Positions 26,006-35,205 of a DNA stretch of 64,000 nucleotides are shown here, piece by piece (position 1 is the stretch's first letter; each line of letters starts with the position of its first letter). The notes under the pieces are model-generated. The model was not told where the DNA came from, made no database searches, and saw nothing but the letters and a program-made list of their open reading frames with translations. The stretch is from NCBI RefSeq assembly GCF_001293565.1, contig NZ_JXMU01000014.1:1-64000 (forward strand), read 5' to 3'. The position numbers and the translations under genes are program-made. Origin of the DNA: Ahrensia marina. Lineage in GTDB: Bacteria > Pseudomonadota > Alphaproteobacteria > Rhizobiales > Rhizobiaceae.

Positions 26006-27166
26006 ATGATCATGACACCAGCACCCTTGATTTCAGGCACCAATGCAGAGCGCTCCCGCATGTCGAATAGACAGGCAGCATTGGGGCAAATCCGCTCTGC
26101 GGGACAGATGGGCAGAGCCGAAATCGCGCGGAATCTTGGCCTGTCGACACAGGCCGTCAGCAACATCATTGCCGACCTGCAAGCCGATGGACTGCTTGTT
26201 GAAGCAGGCACCCGCTCACAGGGGCGCGGACTGCCTGCGGTGCAATACGGCATTAACGCAGAAGGCGGATATGCCCTTGGCGTCGAAATCCGTCCCGATG
26301 CGATTTTTACCGCGATTGTGGATCTTCACGGTAATGCCACTGCCACCCGCCGGCGGACCTTGAAGAACAATGAGCCGGAATATCTGATAAATATGCTGCT
26401 TAAGCTTCGCGCCGAAATGCTTGAGAAAACCGGGGTTGATGACAAAAGGCTTATGGGTGCGGGCATTGTGATACCGGGGCCTTTCGGTCAGACAGGTGTG
26501 TCCGGTCTGGGTTCTGACCTTGCGGGCTGGCAACATTTGGATGCTCATGCTCTTTTCGAAGAAGCGCTCCAGCTTCCGGTGGAACTGAGCAATGACGCGA
26601 ACGCAGCCGCAATGTCGGAGCAGATTACGACAGGGCTGAACAACTTTGCCTATCTGTATTTTGGTGCCGGACTTGGTCTCGGACTGATCAATCAGGGCCA
26701 GCTCGTCAAAGGCGCTTTTGGCAATGCGGGCGAGATCGGTCATGTGCAGGTGATGACTGCTAACGGTCCACAATCGCTTGAAAGCCAGCTAAGCCGTGTG
26801 GCCATTCAAAAGCACATGAACGCCAATAATACGATTGATATTACGGCGATTGAATATCTGTTCAATCAATCAGACCCCAAGCTCATGCAATGGCTGGACG
26901 CAGGCGCGGATGCCCTATCACAGGCATTAGCGCTGATCGAAAACCTGTTTGACCCGCAATCGATTATTTTGGGCGGTGCCATGCCTGCCCCGCTATTGGA
27001 ATATCTAACGACCCGCACAGTGCTGCCAACGCTGTCCGTTTCCAATCGCGAGGACAATCCGCACCCCAGACTGCAAATTGGCACGTGCGGGCGCATGGCC
27101 GCGACACTGGGAGCAGCATCACTCATTCTCAACCGCGCTTTCACGCCGAACGCGACATCGCTCTGA
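26006..27166 (+). CDS. ROK-family transcriptional repressor
   Basis: A 386-residue NagC/Mlc/XylR-type regulator. An N-terminal winged helix (residues about 18-75; GRAEIARNLGLSTQAVSNII) precedes an actin-like ROK domain with GVEIRPDAIFTAIVDLHGN, ELSNDANAAAM, the glycine-rich YLYFGAGLGLGLI and GNAGEIGHV. The usual Cys-rich zinc motif after GHV is absent here (QVMTANGPQ), so the zinc site of kinase-type ROK proteins is missing. It is divergent from the CUT1 importer and cotranscribed with the PIG-L gene, and likely responds to the sugar or its phosphate. Confidence 0.9.
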   Translation: MIMTPAPLISGTNAERSRMSNRQAALGQIRSAGQMGRAEIARNLGLSTQAVSNIIADLQADGLLVEAGTRSQGRGLPAVQYGINAEGGYALGVEIRPDAIFTAIVDLHGNATATRRRTLKNNEPEYLINMLLKLRAEMLEKTGVDDKRLMGAGIVIPGPFGQTGVSGLGSDLAGWQHLDAHALFEEALQLPVELSNDANAAAMSEQITTGLNNFAYLYFGAGLGLGLINQGQLVKGAFGNAGEIGHVQVMTANGPQSLESQLSRVAIQKHMNANNTIDITAIEYLFNQSDPKLMQWLDAGADALSQALALIENLFDPQSIILGGAMPAPLLEYLTTRTVLPTLSVSNREDNPHPRLQIGTCGRMAATLGAASLILNRAFTPNATSL

Positions 27167-27179
27167 CCGAGGAATATTC

Positions 27180-29492
27180 ATGCCATTGACCGATCAAACC
27201 CGTATTGCCCGCGAACAATTACAGCCGCGCATCATCGGGCTATGGCGCGCGCTGACATCACTGAAAACCATTGTCTCCTTTATGAACACAGGCGCCCATC
27301 CCGATGATGAAATATCGGAAATGCTTGCGGCTATGCGCTATCGTGACGGCATTGATATCAGTTATGCGTGCTCGACACGCGGCGAAGGCGGACAGAACGA
27401 TATCGGCACTGAAGCAACCGAAGCGCTTGGCGTTTTGCGCACAGCGGAAATGGAGCGCGCCTGCGACATCTTAGACTTGCGCATGTATTGGCTATCCACA
27501 TCTCCCAATGATGCAATATTTGATTTCGGCTTTTCCAAATCCGGCATTGAGACAATGGGGAAATGGGGACGTGAGCGTACACTGGCCCGTTTTGTCGATA
27601 TTTTGCGCACCGAAAAACCCGACATTATCTGCCCGACTTTTCTGGATATTTCCGGTCAGCACGGCCACCACCGCGCGATGACAGAAGCCGCCCATCTCGT
27701 TATGGCGCTTGCCGCCGACCCCGATTACAAAGGCAGCGATTTACCGCCTTGGCAGGTCAAGAAACTCTATCTGCCTGCATGGTCGGGCGCAGGTCAGGCC
27801 TATGATGATGATGCGCCGCCACCGCCTGCCACATTGACCATCGAGGCGAAAGATACAGACCCCGTGACCGGCTGGTCTTACGCCCATATCGGCCAGCAAA
27901 GCCGCGCTTTTCACCGCACTCAGGCCATGGGAAAATGGGTACCTGTTGGCCAAGAGCGTGATTGGCCGCTGCATCTGGTGGAAAGCCATGTTGACGGTCC
28001 GGACGACACATTATTTTCCGGTTTGTCCAATGATCTAGGGGCATTGGGTTTAAGCGAAGCGCAAACACATATTGATGCCGCATGTGCCGCTTTTCCTGAT
28101 TTTGACAGCGTATTAAAGCACGCCTCGTCAGCCTATAAAGCACTCGAAAATGCCAGCGTTTCAAATGAACTGGCCCACAAGATTGAGCGCAAACGCGAAC
28201 AATTGGCCCATGTCATTCGCCTTGCGGCGGGCGCACAGCTTACCGCACGCGCAAGCAAGACCAATCTGCGTTCCAATGACAATACAGCAATTGAATTTGA
28301 ACTGCGCCAAGGCGCGGCAGACAATTGCGAAACATCGCTGAGCCTACCCGGTGGATGGCGCGCAACAGATAATGGCGTCGCTCTTAATGGTGCCGCCCTC
28401 ACCGATCCATACCCGCCCGTATATTTGCCCGGCGAACCACAAGCACCATGCGCCTTGCTGACGCTTGAGACGCACGGCGTTAAAACTGAAACGCGCATCC
28501 CGTTTGAAGTCACGCCGCTGGTCTTGCCTGATCAGGCAGCCGATATTGCGCCGCTTGCTGACGTTGTGAACAGGCACGCAGAACGCCGCTCGATAAAACT
28601 TCATGTCAGCAATATTGCGCCCGCAGATAGTCAGGCAACCCTTCAAACGCCGGATGAATGGCGTGCAACGCAAAATCAATCGGGCTTCGATCTTGACCTG
28701 CCGGATGATATTGCCACCGGACGTCACACAATTGCTTTACGCTTAAATGGCAATGACGCTCAGACTGTACGAATGATCGACTATGATCATATAGAACCGC
28801 GCGCATTGGCCCGTCCCGCGCAAATGCAGGTTCAAGTCATCGATGCTGAACTGCCGGATGTAAAAGTCGGTTATATTGGCGGCGGTAATGACCGTATTGA
28901 TTACTGGCTGGAGCGTATGGGCGTTGATGTCACGGCGATAAGCGATCAGGATCTGCAATCCGATGCGCAACTGGAAAAGTTTGACACGATTGTCATCGGT
29001 ATTTTCGCGATGAAGTTCCGCAAAGGTCTGGCAGAGCAAATGCCGCGCTTGCACAAATGGACGCACGCAGGCGGAACCTTGCTCACGCTCTATCACCGCC
29101 CTTGGGATAATTGGGACAAAGAGACCATCCCGCCCGAAATGCTGGAAATCGGACAGCCATCTTTGCGTTGGCGTGTGACCGACGAAGCCTCTGACGTCAA
29201 ATATCTCTGCGATCATCCGCTGCTTACTACGCCCAACAAGATAGGTCCGCAGGATTGGCAGGACTGGCATAAAGAACGCGGTCTTTATTTTGCAAAAGCG
29301 TGGGCAGATGCCTATCAACCGCTCTTGGAAATGTCTGACCCAGATGAAGCACCGCACAAAGGTGCTTTGCTTACCGCTGACATTGGCAAGGGCCGGCACA
29401 CGCATTGTGCTTTAATCCTGCACCACCAGATGGAAAAACTGGTTCCCGGTGCCTTTCGTTTGATGGCCAATTTACTTGCAAAACGCAGCTAA
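27180..29492 (+). CDS. Large PIG-L-family deacetylase
   Basis: A 770-residue protein starting at ATG 27180 with AGGA upstream; an earlier in-frame start inside the ROK gene is unlikely. Residues about 34-250 are a PIG-L/LmbE zinc deacetylase domain with the metal motif AHPDDE (39-44), GEGGQND and SGQHGHHRAM (second His region). A middle part of beta-sandwich character follows, and residues about 560-660 (VGYIGGGNDRIDYWLERMGV, then GIFAMKFRKGL) resemble a ThuA/glutamine-amidotransferase-like fold. No signal peptide is seen, so it acts in the cytosol. It would remove an N-acyl group from a sugar derivative brought in by the neighbouring importer. Confidence 0.87.
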   Translation: MPLTDQTRIAREQLQPRIIGLWRALTSLKTIVSFMNTGAHPDDEISEMLAAMRYRDGIDISYACSTRGEGGQNDIGTEATEALGVLRTAEMERACDILDLRMYWLSTSPNDAIFDFGFSKSGIETMGKWGRERTLARFVDILRTEKPDIICPTFLDISGQHGHHRAMTEAAHLVMALAADPDYKGSDLPPWQVKKLYLPAWSGAGQAYDDDAPPPPATLTIEAKDTDPVTGWSYAHIGQQSRAFHRTQAMGKWVPVGQERDWPLHLVESHVDGPDDTLFSGLSNDLGALGLSEAQTHIDAACAAFPDFDSVLKHASSAYKALENASVSNELAHKIERKREQLAHVIRLAAGAQLTARASKTNLRSNDNTAIEFELRQGAADNCETSLSLPGGWRATDNGVALNGAALTDPYPPVYLPGEPQAPCALLTLETHGVKTETRIPFEVTPLVLPDQAADIAPLADVVNRHAERRSIKLHVSNIAPADSQATLQTPDEWRATQNQSGFDLDLPDDIATGRHTIALRLNGNDAQTVRMIDYDHIEPRALARPAQMQVQVIDAELPDVKVGYIGGGNDRIDYWLERMGVDVTAISDQDLQSDAQLEKFDTIVIGIFAMKFRKGLAEQMPRLHKWTHAGGTLLTLYHRPWDNWDKETIPPEMLEIGQPSLRWRVTDEASDVKYLCDHPLLTTPNKIGPQDWQDWHKERGLYFAKAWADAYQPLLEMSDPDEAPHKGALLTADIGKGRHTHCALILHHQMEKLVPGAFRLMANLLAKRS

Positions 29493-30363
29493 ACCAGCAC
29501 CGCGAAACCTGTCCGGCGGCGCTTGGCTGCTGGCGGATATGTCGCTCAACATCTGGGCTTTGACGATCGTCAAAGCTTTGGGGCTTGGCTATCCTGCGGC
29601 GCAAATTGTGTTCCTGCGCGCCTGCATCGGTCTTTTGCTCATGCTGCCTTGGGCTTGGTATGCGCGGCGCTCCTTTGCCCATATTGACCGCTGGCACTTG
29701 CATGGTTTTCGTGTCCTGTTTTCGACATTGGCGCTCACCACAAGCTTTTTTGCAATCTCCCGCCTGCCCTTTGCGCTGGTCACTGCGATTAGTTTTACGC
29801 GCCCGATCATCACAATGATCATGGCTGTTTTCTTTCTAAAAGAAGTCGTGGCCGGGCGGCGGTGGATCGCTGCGGCCATTGCTTTTATCGGCGTGCTAAT
29901 CGCCGTTGAACCTGGCACATTGCCCTTTACATGGGGTCTACCCGCAATGTTCCTCACAGTGCTGTTTGGCACATCGGCGATCATCCTGACGCGCAAACTT
30001 TCCGGCACGCCAACTGTTGTCATGATGGTGTTTTATACTGCCGGCTTAACGCTGCTTACCGCGCCACTCGCCTTCTATTTCTGGACACCTATCACTTCGG
30101 AACATTTGCTGCCCCTGCTTGCAATCGGTGCGTTTTCGCAATGCGCCCAATTCTGCTTCCTGCAAGCACACGGCAGGGCAGAGGCAGGCTTTCTGGCAAT
30201 ATTGGGCTATCTAAGCCTGCTGCTGACAACAGCAATCGGTTATTTTGTCTTTGATGAAGTGCCAAGCATCACATTTGCAATTGGCGCAGCTCTGATCGTC
30301 GCATCGGCAATTTGGACCACCCTGTCGCGTCCGAGACCATCAGAGACCAGAACCCGCGTTTAA
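29476..30363 (+). CDS. EamA/DMT-family membrane transporter
   Basis: A 295-residue protein with ten hydrophobic segments in two EamA repeats (ADMSLNIWALTIVKALGLGY first; second repeat from GLPAMFLTVLFGTSAIILTR). The most upstream start is a TTG at 29476, which overlaps the deacetylase gene by 17 bases; an ATG at 29539 would cut into the first helix, so I keep the TTG. Overlap suggests coupling to the deacetylase. Substrate unknown. Confidence 0.82.
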   Translation: MQNAAKPAPRNLSGGAWLLADMSLNIWALTIVKALGLGYPAAQIVFLRACIGLLLMLPWAWYARRSFAHIDRWHLHGFRVLFSTLALTTSFFAISRLPFALVTAISFTRPIITMIMAVFFLKEVVAGRRWIAAAIAFIGVLIAVEPGTLPFTWGLPAMFLTVLFGTSAIILTRKLSGTPTVVMMVFYTAGLTLLTAPLAFYFWTPITSEHLLPLLAIGAFSQCAQFCFLQAHGRAEAGFLAILGYLSLLLTTAIGYFVFDEVPSITFAIGAALIVASAIWTTLSRPRPSETRTRV

Positions 30364-30572
30364 ATGAAGTCCGCCTGATTTTAAACCAAATCCCTCACGC
30401 GGTACAACTTGCACAATTATACACAACTTTAGATTGCATTTCGTGGCGTTAGATTACTAACCATAAATTGATTCACTTCGCTCAGCAGGCCCGCAAACAA
30501 GGTCTGCTAGGCGACCGATCTTGCTTCATTTTTCAGATTGGCAGCGCCGCTCGATGAAATGGAGAAAGGTCG
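30364..30572. other. Leader region of the autotransporter gene
   Basis: This 209-base gap contains AT-rich DNA and one imperfect stem (AGCAGGCC at about 30484 with GGTCTGCT ending at about 30508). A ribosome site GGAGAAAGG lies just ahead of the ATG at 30573. I see no convincing promoter hexamers or regulator dyad. Confidence 0.35.
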
Positions 30573-33500
30573 ATGAATTCTCTGAAATCTCTTTCACTCT
30601 CATTTATATACGCATTGCTAACGCTCGCCTCAGCTTTTTTCACCTATACGGCTGACCGAGCCCATGCTTTCGGCGTTGGCTTAAGCGCATCGGGGCCAAC
30701 CTTAAGCGCAGGCACATGTGATTTCGGTGTTTCAGCCACCAACACAATCGTACTGTCATCCATCTGGCTTTTCGTCGAAAAGGGGTTGAACCGCGCCACG
30801 CCGGAAGGTCGCTATTATCAAAAAGTGGTCGCCGGTGCTGATATCGTGCTCGGTGTGCCGGCCATTGATGTTAATTTCTTACAAAGTGAATGCGGCCTGA
30901 CCAATGTGTCCATCACAAAAAATGAAGCTAATGGCATCTCTTATTCCTCAGCCACCAATTATGAGCTGGAGTTCACCGGACAGGAAGGCGGTGTATGGAA
31001 AAGATGGCATGGGCATATCTTTGCCGCTGCCGCAAACAATGTACCGCAACTGACAATGAACAAGGTTGATTTTGTTCCCCAAGCGCCAACTGTACTATCC
31101 ATCGAGCGGCAAGGTGCCGCAATTCTCGGCGCAGGCGCGACACCGGCATTTACCGTCATATTCAGCAAGCCGGTGATTAATGTCGGTGCCAACGACTTTA
31201 TGCTTTCCGGCCCTACCCCCATCGCCGTCGATACAGTCAGCAGCAATGCCGGCGGCGATGTCTGGACAGTGGAAATTGCAGGTGCTGGTCTTGCCAATTA
31301 TAGCGGATCGCTCGGTATCTCGATCAATCCTGCCGCAACTATAAACGCCGTGGATAATGGGGTTCTACTGGACAGCACTGTTGTGCCATCCGTCAATGAG
31401 ACTTTTACGATAGATTCCCAAGCACCATCGGCAACGCTACTTCATATCGCGTCTAACAATCCGGCGTCTTCACTGGCAAAAGCCGGTGATCAGATCACTT
31501 TATCCATGGTGTTTGACGAACCGCTGACCGGCGCGCCAACCGTTACCATTGGCGGCATAGCGGCTACTGTGAGCGCCGGTGCGCCCGGCAATTACACAGC
31601 AACCGTTATGGTCTCACTGGCAAGTCCGGAAGGACTGCAGGCAATCAATATATCCGGCGTTGTTGATCTGCTGGGCAACAGCACCGCAGTGATGACTGCT
31701 AGCACAAACGGCTCGACTGTCAGCGTGGACACGACACCGCCAAGCGTAACAATCTCAACAGCAGCGATTGCGCCGGTCAGCGCTCCATTTTTGGTCAATT
31801 ACAGTTTTTCAGAACCTATCAGCGGGTTTTCCGGTCTTGGTATCATTTCTTTGCTCGGCGGCCTTACTAGCCTGCCCGTTTATAGCGGGGACAACCAAAA
31901 TTTCACTTCAATTGTTACGCCCATATTCAACCCCGCAATCAGCATTGCAGCGGGAACTGTCAGTGATGCGGCAGGTAATTTAAATACCGTGTCCAACACG
32001 CTAACCCTTGCAACCAATACCGTGCTGGGCGCGCTTTCATCTGTCACCATTGAGTCAGACAGTGCAGACCTTGGCGCCACAAAAGCCCGCGCGGGCGATA
32101 CAATCCGGCTTCGCTTTGAATCATCTGTCGTTCTTCGCGACATGCCCGTGGTGACCATCGCAGGATTACCGGCAAGTGTTATCGACGAGAACGGCATGAC
32201 GGAATTTTCGGCATCGGTAACCATTGGCAGCGGTGCAGTCGCACAGGGTGCTGTTTCAATTTCAGTGTCCGGCCTTGTCGATTTACTGGGTAATATCATC
32301 TCAGCCGTGACATCAACAACAGATGGCTCATCCGTCAGCATTGATAATATATTGCCGGCGGCAACACTCAGCACCTCACTCGCTGGCCCGATCAATGCCA
32401 GCAATCCGGCCCCTTTCGACATCACCGTTTCTTTAAACGAGCCGGTAACGGGCCTTGATGATACTCAAATATTTGATGTTCAAAATGCAACACTGAGCAA
32501 TCTTGTCAGCATATCTGCGCTTGAATACCGTGTAACAGTAACGCCCGATGGTAACGGCAATATCAGTATTGGTCTGCTGGGCGGAACACTGCTCGATCTA
32601 CATCTGAACACCAATATTTTGTCCAATATCATCAACATTGTTCTTATCGATAATGTCGGACCAACGGTTAGTGTGACAACTGTCTCCGGCGATTTGTCAT
32701 TTCCTGAAGAAACGCTCGACCCGTTTGATATTACTGTGACGTTCTCTGAAGCGGTTTTCGGCTTTACCTCAGGCAGCATAACAGTCACCAATGCGTCCGC
32801 ATCCCTCAACACAAACGCTCCTGATCCGCAAAACATATTCCAGTTCACCATCACCCCCGATGGCAGCGGCGACGTGACGATCAATATTGCAGCGGGGGTC
32901 GCGACAGATAATGCCGGAAATCTGAGCCTCGCCGCAGCGCAGCTTACTGCGAACATGAGCGACAGCACGGCACCAAATGTGACCATAAGCAGCGATTTGG
33001 GAAGTGATACGATGCTCGATTCAGCTACGCCATTCACACTGACTTTTACATTTTCCGAACCGGTTACCGGCTTCAATCATGCTGATTTATCGCTGAGTAA
33101 TATGAATGTCGGCTCGGTTGTTCCGACGAATGAAGCTGCCGGTTACGCCAGCATTTTTACAGCCATTGCAACGCCTCTCTCGCAGAGACATTTGTCTGTC
33201 GGTGTCAACGGTAACGCCGCACAGGACGCGTCAGGCAATTTCAACGCCGCGTCTAACACCTTTTACGCCACCTATGCTGACCACGCCTATGTGCAGACGC
33301 GCACCGGCGCAGTGATCAATAATTTTCTGAACCGGCGCGTTAAACAGATTGCCGCAAATGAACCAGACCTCAGTGGACGCTTGACCGAAAGCGGCGGTTT
33401 GGGTGCGACAGAAAAATTCTCTTATGAAGCCAAGGTCAGAGAAGGAGAAATCTCTGCCAGTTTTGAAGGCAGTATCAACCGCCTTCTTGAAAGACTGCCG

Positions 33501-34292
33501 CCCTCATTCGGAGAAGAAGATCAAAAGCATAACATCTGGATACGTGGCAACTTCAGCAAATCATCGTCAGCGAGTGCAAATCAGGACTTTGCAATCCTTC
33601 ATCTTGGCGTTGATTACCGCATCAACGACAATTTAATTGTGGGTGCGATAACTCAATTTGACTGGGCACAAGACCATTACAAGACAGATAATATTTCAGC
33701 ATCCGGCCACGGCTGGATGGTTGGCCCATACGCCGTTATTCGCTTGGCGGATAATCTGGTTTTCGATGGTCGTATCGCTTACGGAAAGTCACAAAACACC
33801 GTCAATCCGCTCGGCACATATGTTGATCAGTTCGAAACAGAGCGTCTCTTGGCCCGTAGTCAATTGACAGGTCATTTTAATGTGGGTGACTGGACGCTCA
33901 CGCCCGCTCTGTCGATGATTTACATTCGCGAGGAGCAGAAAGCCTATGTGGATGACAATGACATATTGATTGCGCCGCAGACTGTCGAACTGGGTCAAAT
34001 GACATTCGGCCCATCCTTATCGCGCGAATTTTACATGGAAAACGGTATCGGTCTTTCGCCACAAATCAGTCTTAAAGGTATCTGGAATTTCAAAGACACC
34101 GGCCTACAAAACATTGATGACGGGGCAGCGCTCGGCACAAATAGCGATAAACTCAGTGCCCGCATTGATGCCGGACTAGGCGTCAATTTCAACCAGAACA
34201 GCCGGTTGGACTTTTCCGGTTTTTATCAAGGTATCGGCCAATCCGCTTATCAAACCTATGGCGGGGCGATAAAACTGCGCATTACATTTTAA
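30573..34292 (+). CDS. Autotransporter-type adhesin with Ig-like repeats and C-terminal beta-barrel
   Basis: A 1239-residue surface protein. A signal peptide (about residues 1-32, ending DRAHA/F) is followed by an N-terminal domain to about 180. Then comes an Ig-like/cadherin-like region with repeats starting near residues 281, 386, 490, 591, 693 and 797, each about 100 long. Each has variants of D-x-x-x-P-x-V-T-I-S and F-S-E-P-V-T-G-F. From about 985 to 1239 lies an autotransporter barrel (HNIWIRGNFSKSS onward) ending in the outer-membrane signature IKLRITF with terminal Phe. Secretion by the type Va pathway and a role in adhesion are inferred from this layout. The passenger has no visible protease motif. 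It stands alone, ending at a palindromic repeat. Confidence 0.88.
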   Translation: MNSLKSLSLSFIYALLTLASAFFTYTADRAHAFGVGLSASGPTLSAGTCDFGVSATNTIVLSSIWLFVEKGLNRATPEGRYYQKVVAGADIVLGVPAIDVNFLQSECGLTNVSITKNEANGISYSSATNYELEFTGQEGGVWKRWHGHIFAAAANNVPQLTMNKVDFVPQAPTVLSIERQGAAILGAGATPAFTVIFSKPVINVGANDFMLSGPTPIAVDTVSSNAGGDVWTVEIAGAGLANYSGSLGISINPAATINAVDNGVLLDSTVVPSVNETFTIDSQAPSATLLHIASNNPASSLAKAGDQITLSMVFDEPLTGAPTVTIGGIAATVSAGAPGNYTATVMVSLASPEGLQAINISGVVDLLGNSTAVMTASTNGSTVSVDTTPPSVTISTAAIAPVSAPFLVNYSFSEPISGFSGLGIISLLGGLTSLPVYSGDNQNFTSIVTPIFNPAISIAAGTVSDAAGNLNTVSNTLTLATNTVLGALSSVTIESDSADLGATKARAGDTIRLRFESSVVLRDMPVVTIAGLPASVIDENGMTEFSASVTIGSGAVAQGAVSISVSGLVDLLGNIISAVTSTTDGSSVSIDNILPAATLSTSLAGPINASNPAPFDITVSLNEPVTGLDDTQIFDVQNATLSNLVSISALEYRVTVTPDGNGNISIGLLGGTLLDLHLNTNILSNIINIVLIDNVGPTVSVTTVSGDLSFPEETLDPFDITVTFSEAVFGFTSGSITVTNASASLNTNAPDPQNIFQFTITPDGSGDVTINIAAGVATDNAGNLSLAAAQLTANMSDSTAPNVTISSDLGSDTMLDSATPFTLTFTFSEPVTGFNHADLSLSNMNVGSVVPTNEAAGYASIFTAIATPLSQRHLSVGVNGNAAQDASGNFNAASNTFYATYADHAYVQTRTGAVINNFLNRRVKQIAANEPDLSGRLTESGGLGATEKFSYEAKVREGEISASFEGSINRLLERLPPSFGEEDQKHNIWIRGNFSKSSSASANQDFAILHLGVDYRINDNLIVGAITQFDWAQDHYKTDNISASGHGWMVGPYAVIRLADNLVFDGRIAYGKSQNTVNPLGTYVDQFETERLLARSQLTGHFNVGDWTLTPALSMIYIREEQKAYVDDNDILIAPQTVELGQMTFGPSLSREFYMENGIGLSPQISLKGIWNFKDTGLQNIDDGAALGTNSDKLSARIDAGLGVNFNQNSRLDFSGFYQGIGQSAYQTYGGAIKLRITF

Positions 34293-34308
34293 AGCTATTT
34301 AGAGCATG

Positions 34309-34403
34309 TCAGGAAAAGTGGGGACCGGTTTTCCGCCCGGACATGTGGCAAATCAAAGGGTTAGAGCGTGGATGCGATTGAGTAAAAAGCAGACACGCTC
34401 TAA
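34309..34403. repeat. Complete rhizobial-type intergenic palindromic element
   Basis: The element begins with AGAGCATGTCAGG and holds an internal stem GGAAAA/TTTTCC (around 34315-34334). It ends with a perfect 10-base inverted repeat, TTAGAGCGTG (34361-34370) and CACGCTCTAA (34394-34403). The sequence with GAAAAGTGG-GACCGGTTTTCC resembles mosaic elements I remember from Rhizobiales genomes (RIME-like). It separates the convergent autotransporter and maiA genes, may act as a bidirectional terminator, and contributes the TAG stop of maiA. A second copy enters the window at bases 1-32. Confidence 0.8.
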
Positions 34404-35023
34404 GGCTTGCACCGGTCCGGATGCGCGGCCTGAAATGCCGGAATTTCTGAAAGCTTTGCAGCGATATCAATGATGCGTGGACAGCCGGAATAATCAGCGT
34501 CCCAGCGCTGCGCATTATAAAGCTGCGGCATCAGGCAAATATCCGCGAGACCAACCGCCGCGCCTGTACAATACGGGGCTTGGTCAAACTGTGATAATTG
34601 CGCTTCGAAAGCAGCAAGCCCCGGCTCGATAAAGCGCCTCATCCAGTTTGTGCGCGCAGGCTCTTCGCCGTTTGTGGCGTAGCCAACGACGGACAGATTG
34701 CAAACAGGATGAATATCGACAGCGATGGAATGGGCGAGCGCCTGTGTCTTGGTACGCCAAACCGGATCATCCGGCAGCAAGCCCATGTTCCGCGTTTCAT
34801 TCAAATAATCCAGAATGGCCAGAGACTGCGTCAATGAATGCCCGTCGATCTCCAGCACAGGCACCAGCCCTTGCGGGTTGCGCGCCAGATGCGCCGCCGA
34901 TTTATGATCTTTTTTCAAAAGGTCTATATTGACACTTTCATAGGCAATGCCGGCCAGATTGAGCGCTATACGAACGCGGTAGCTGGCCGAAGAGCGCCAG
35001 TAATCATAAAGAACAACACTCAT
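34400..35023 (-). CDS. maiA: Maleylacetoacetate isomerase (zeta-class glutathione S-transferase)
   Basis: A 207-residue cytosolic enzyme that isomerises maleylacetoacetate to fumarylacetoacetate with glutathione, the penultimate step of tyrosine breakdown. The zeta-class signature is SSASYRVRIALN (11-22), with Ala in place of the Cys of the eukaryotic SSCS motif, common in bacteria. NPQGLVPVLEIDG and LTQSLAILDYLNE form the glutathione site. Its start overlaps the DUF2783 gene stop by four bases, so it belongs to the homogentisate operon. Its stop codon lies within a repeat element. Confidence 0.93.
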   Translation of the reverse strand: MSVVLYDYWRSSASYRVRIALNLAGIAYESVNIDLLKKDHKSAAHLARNPQGLVPVLEIDGHSLTQSLAILDYLNETRNMGLLPDDPVWRTKTQALAHSIAVDIHPVCNLSVVGYATNGEEPARTNWMRRFIEPGLAAFEAQLSQFDQAPYCTGAAVGLADICLMPQLYNAQRWDADYSGCPRIIDIAAKLSEIPAFQAAHPDRCKP

Positions 35024-35205
35024 TTCGCGGCCTCCAGCGCTTTGCGTAATACAGCACGATCACCGATATGATTGGCAAGAATGAGAATAAGCCGCGCGTT
35101 AAACGCGTCACTTTCCTGTTTCGATAACGCGCTATGGGCGGCAATCAGTTCATCATAAAAACCATCGGGATCGGCAATATTCGGTTCTAGATTAAGGTCA
35201 CGCAT
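35020..35205 (-). CDS. DUF2783 small protein
   Basis: A 61-residue protein resembling the DUF2783 family, which I remember as a regular neighbour of FAD monooxygenases in homogentisate-type clusters. It is helical and lacks a signal or membrane segment. It starts directly at the end of the monooxygenase gene and overlaps maiA by four bases, so it is tightly coupled. A role as accessory subunit of the monooxygenase is an inference. Confidence 0.75.
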   Translation of the reverse strand: MRDLNLEPNIADPDGFYDELIAAHSALSKQESDAFNARLILILANHIGDRAVLRKALEAAK

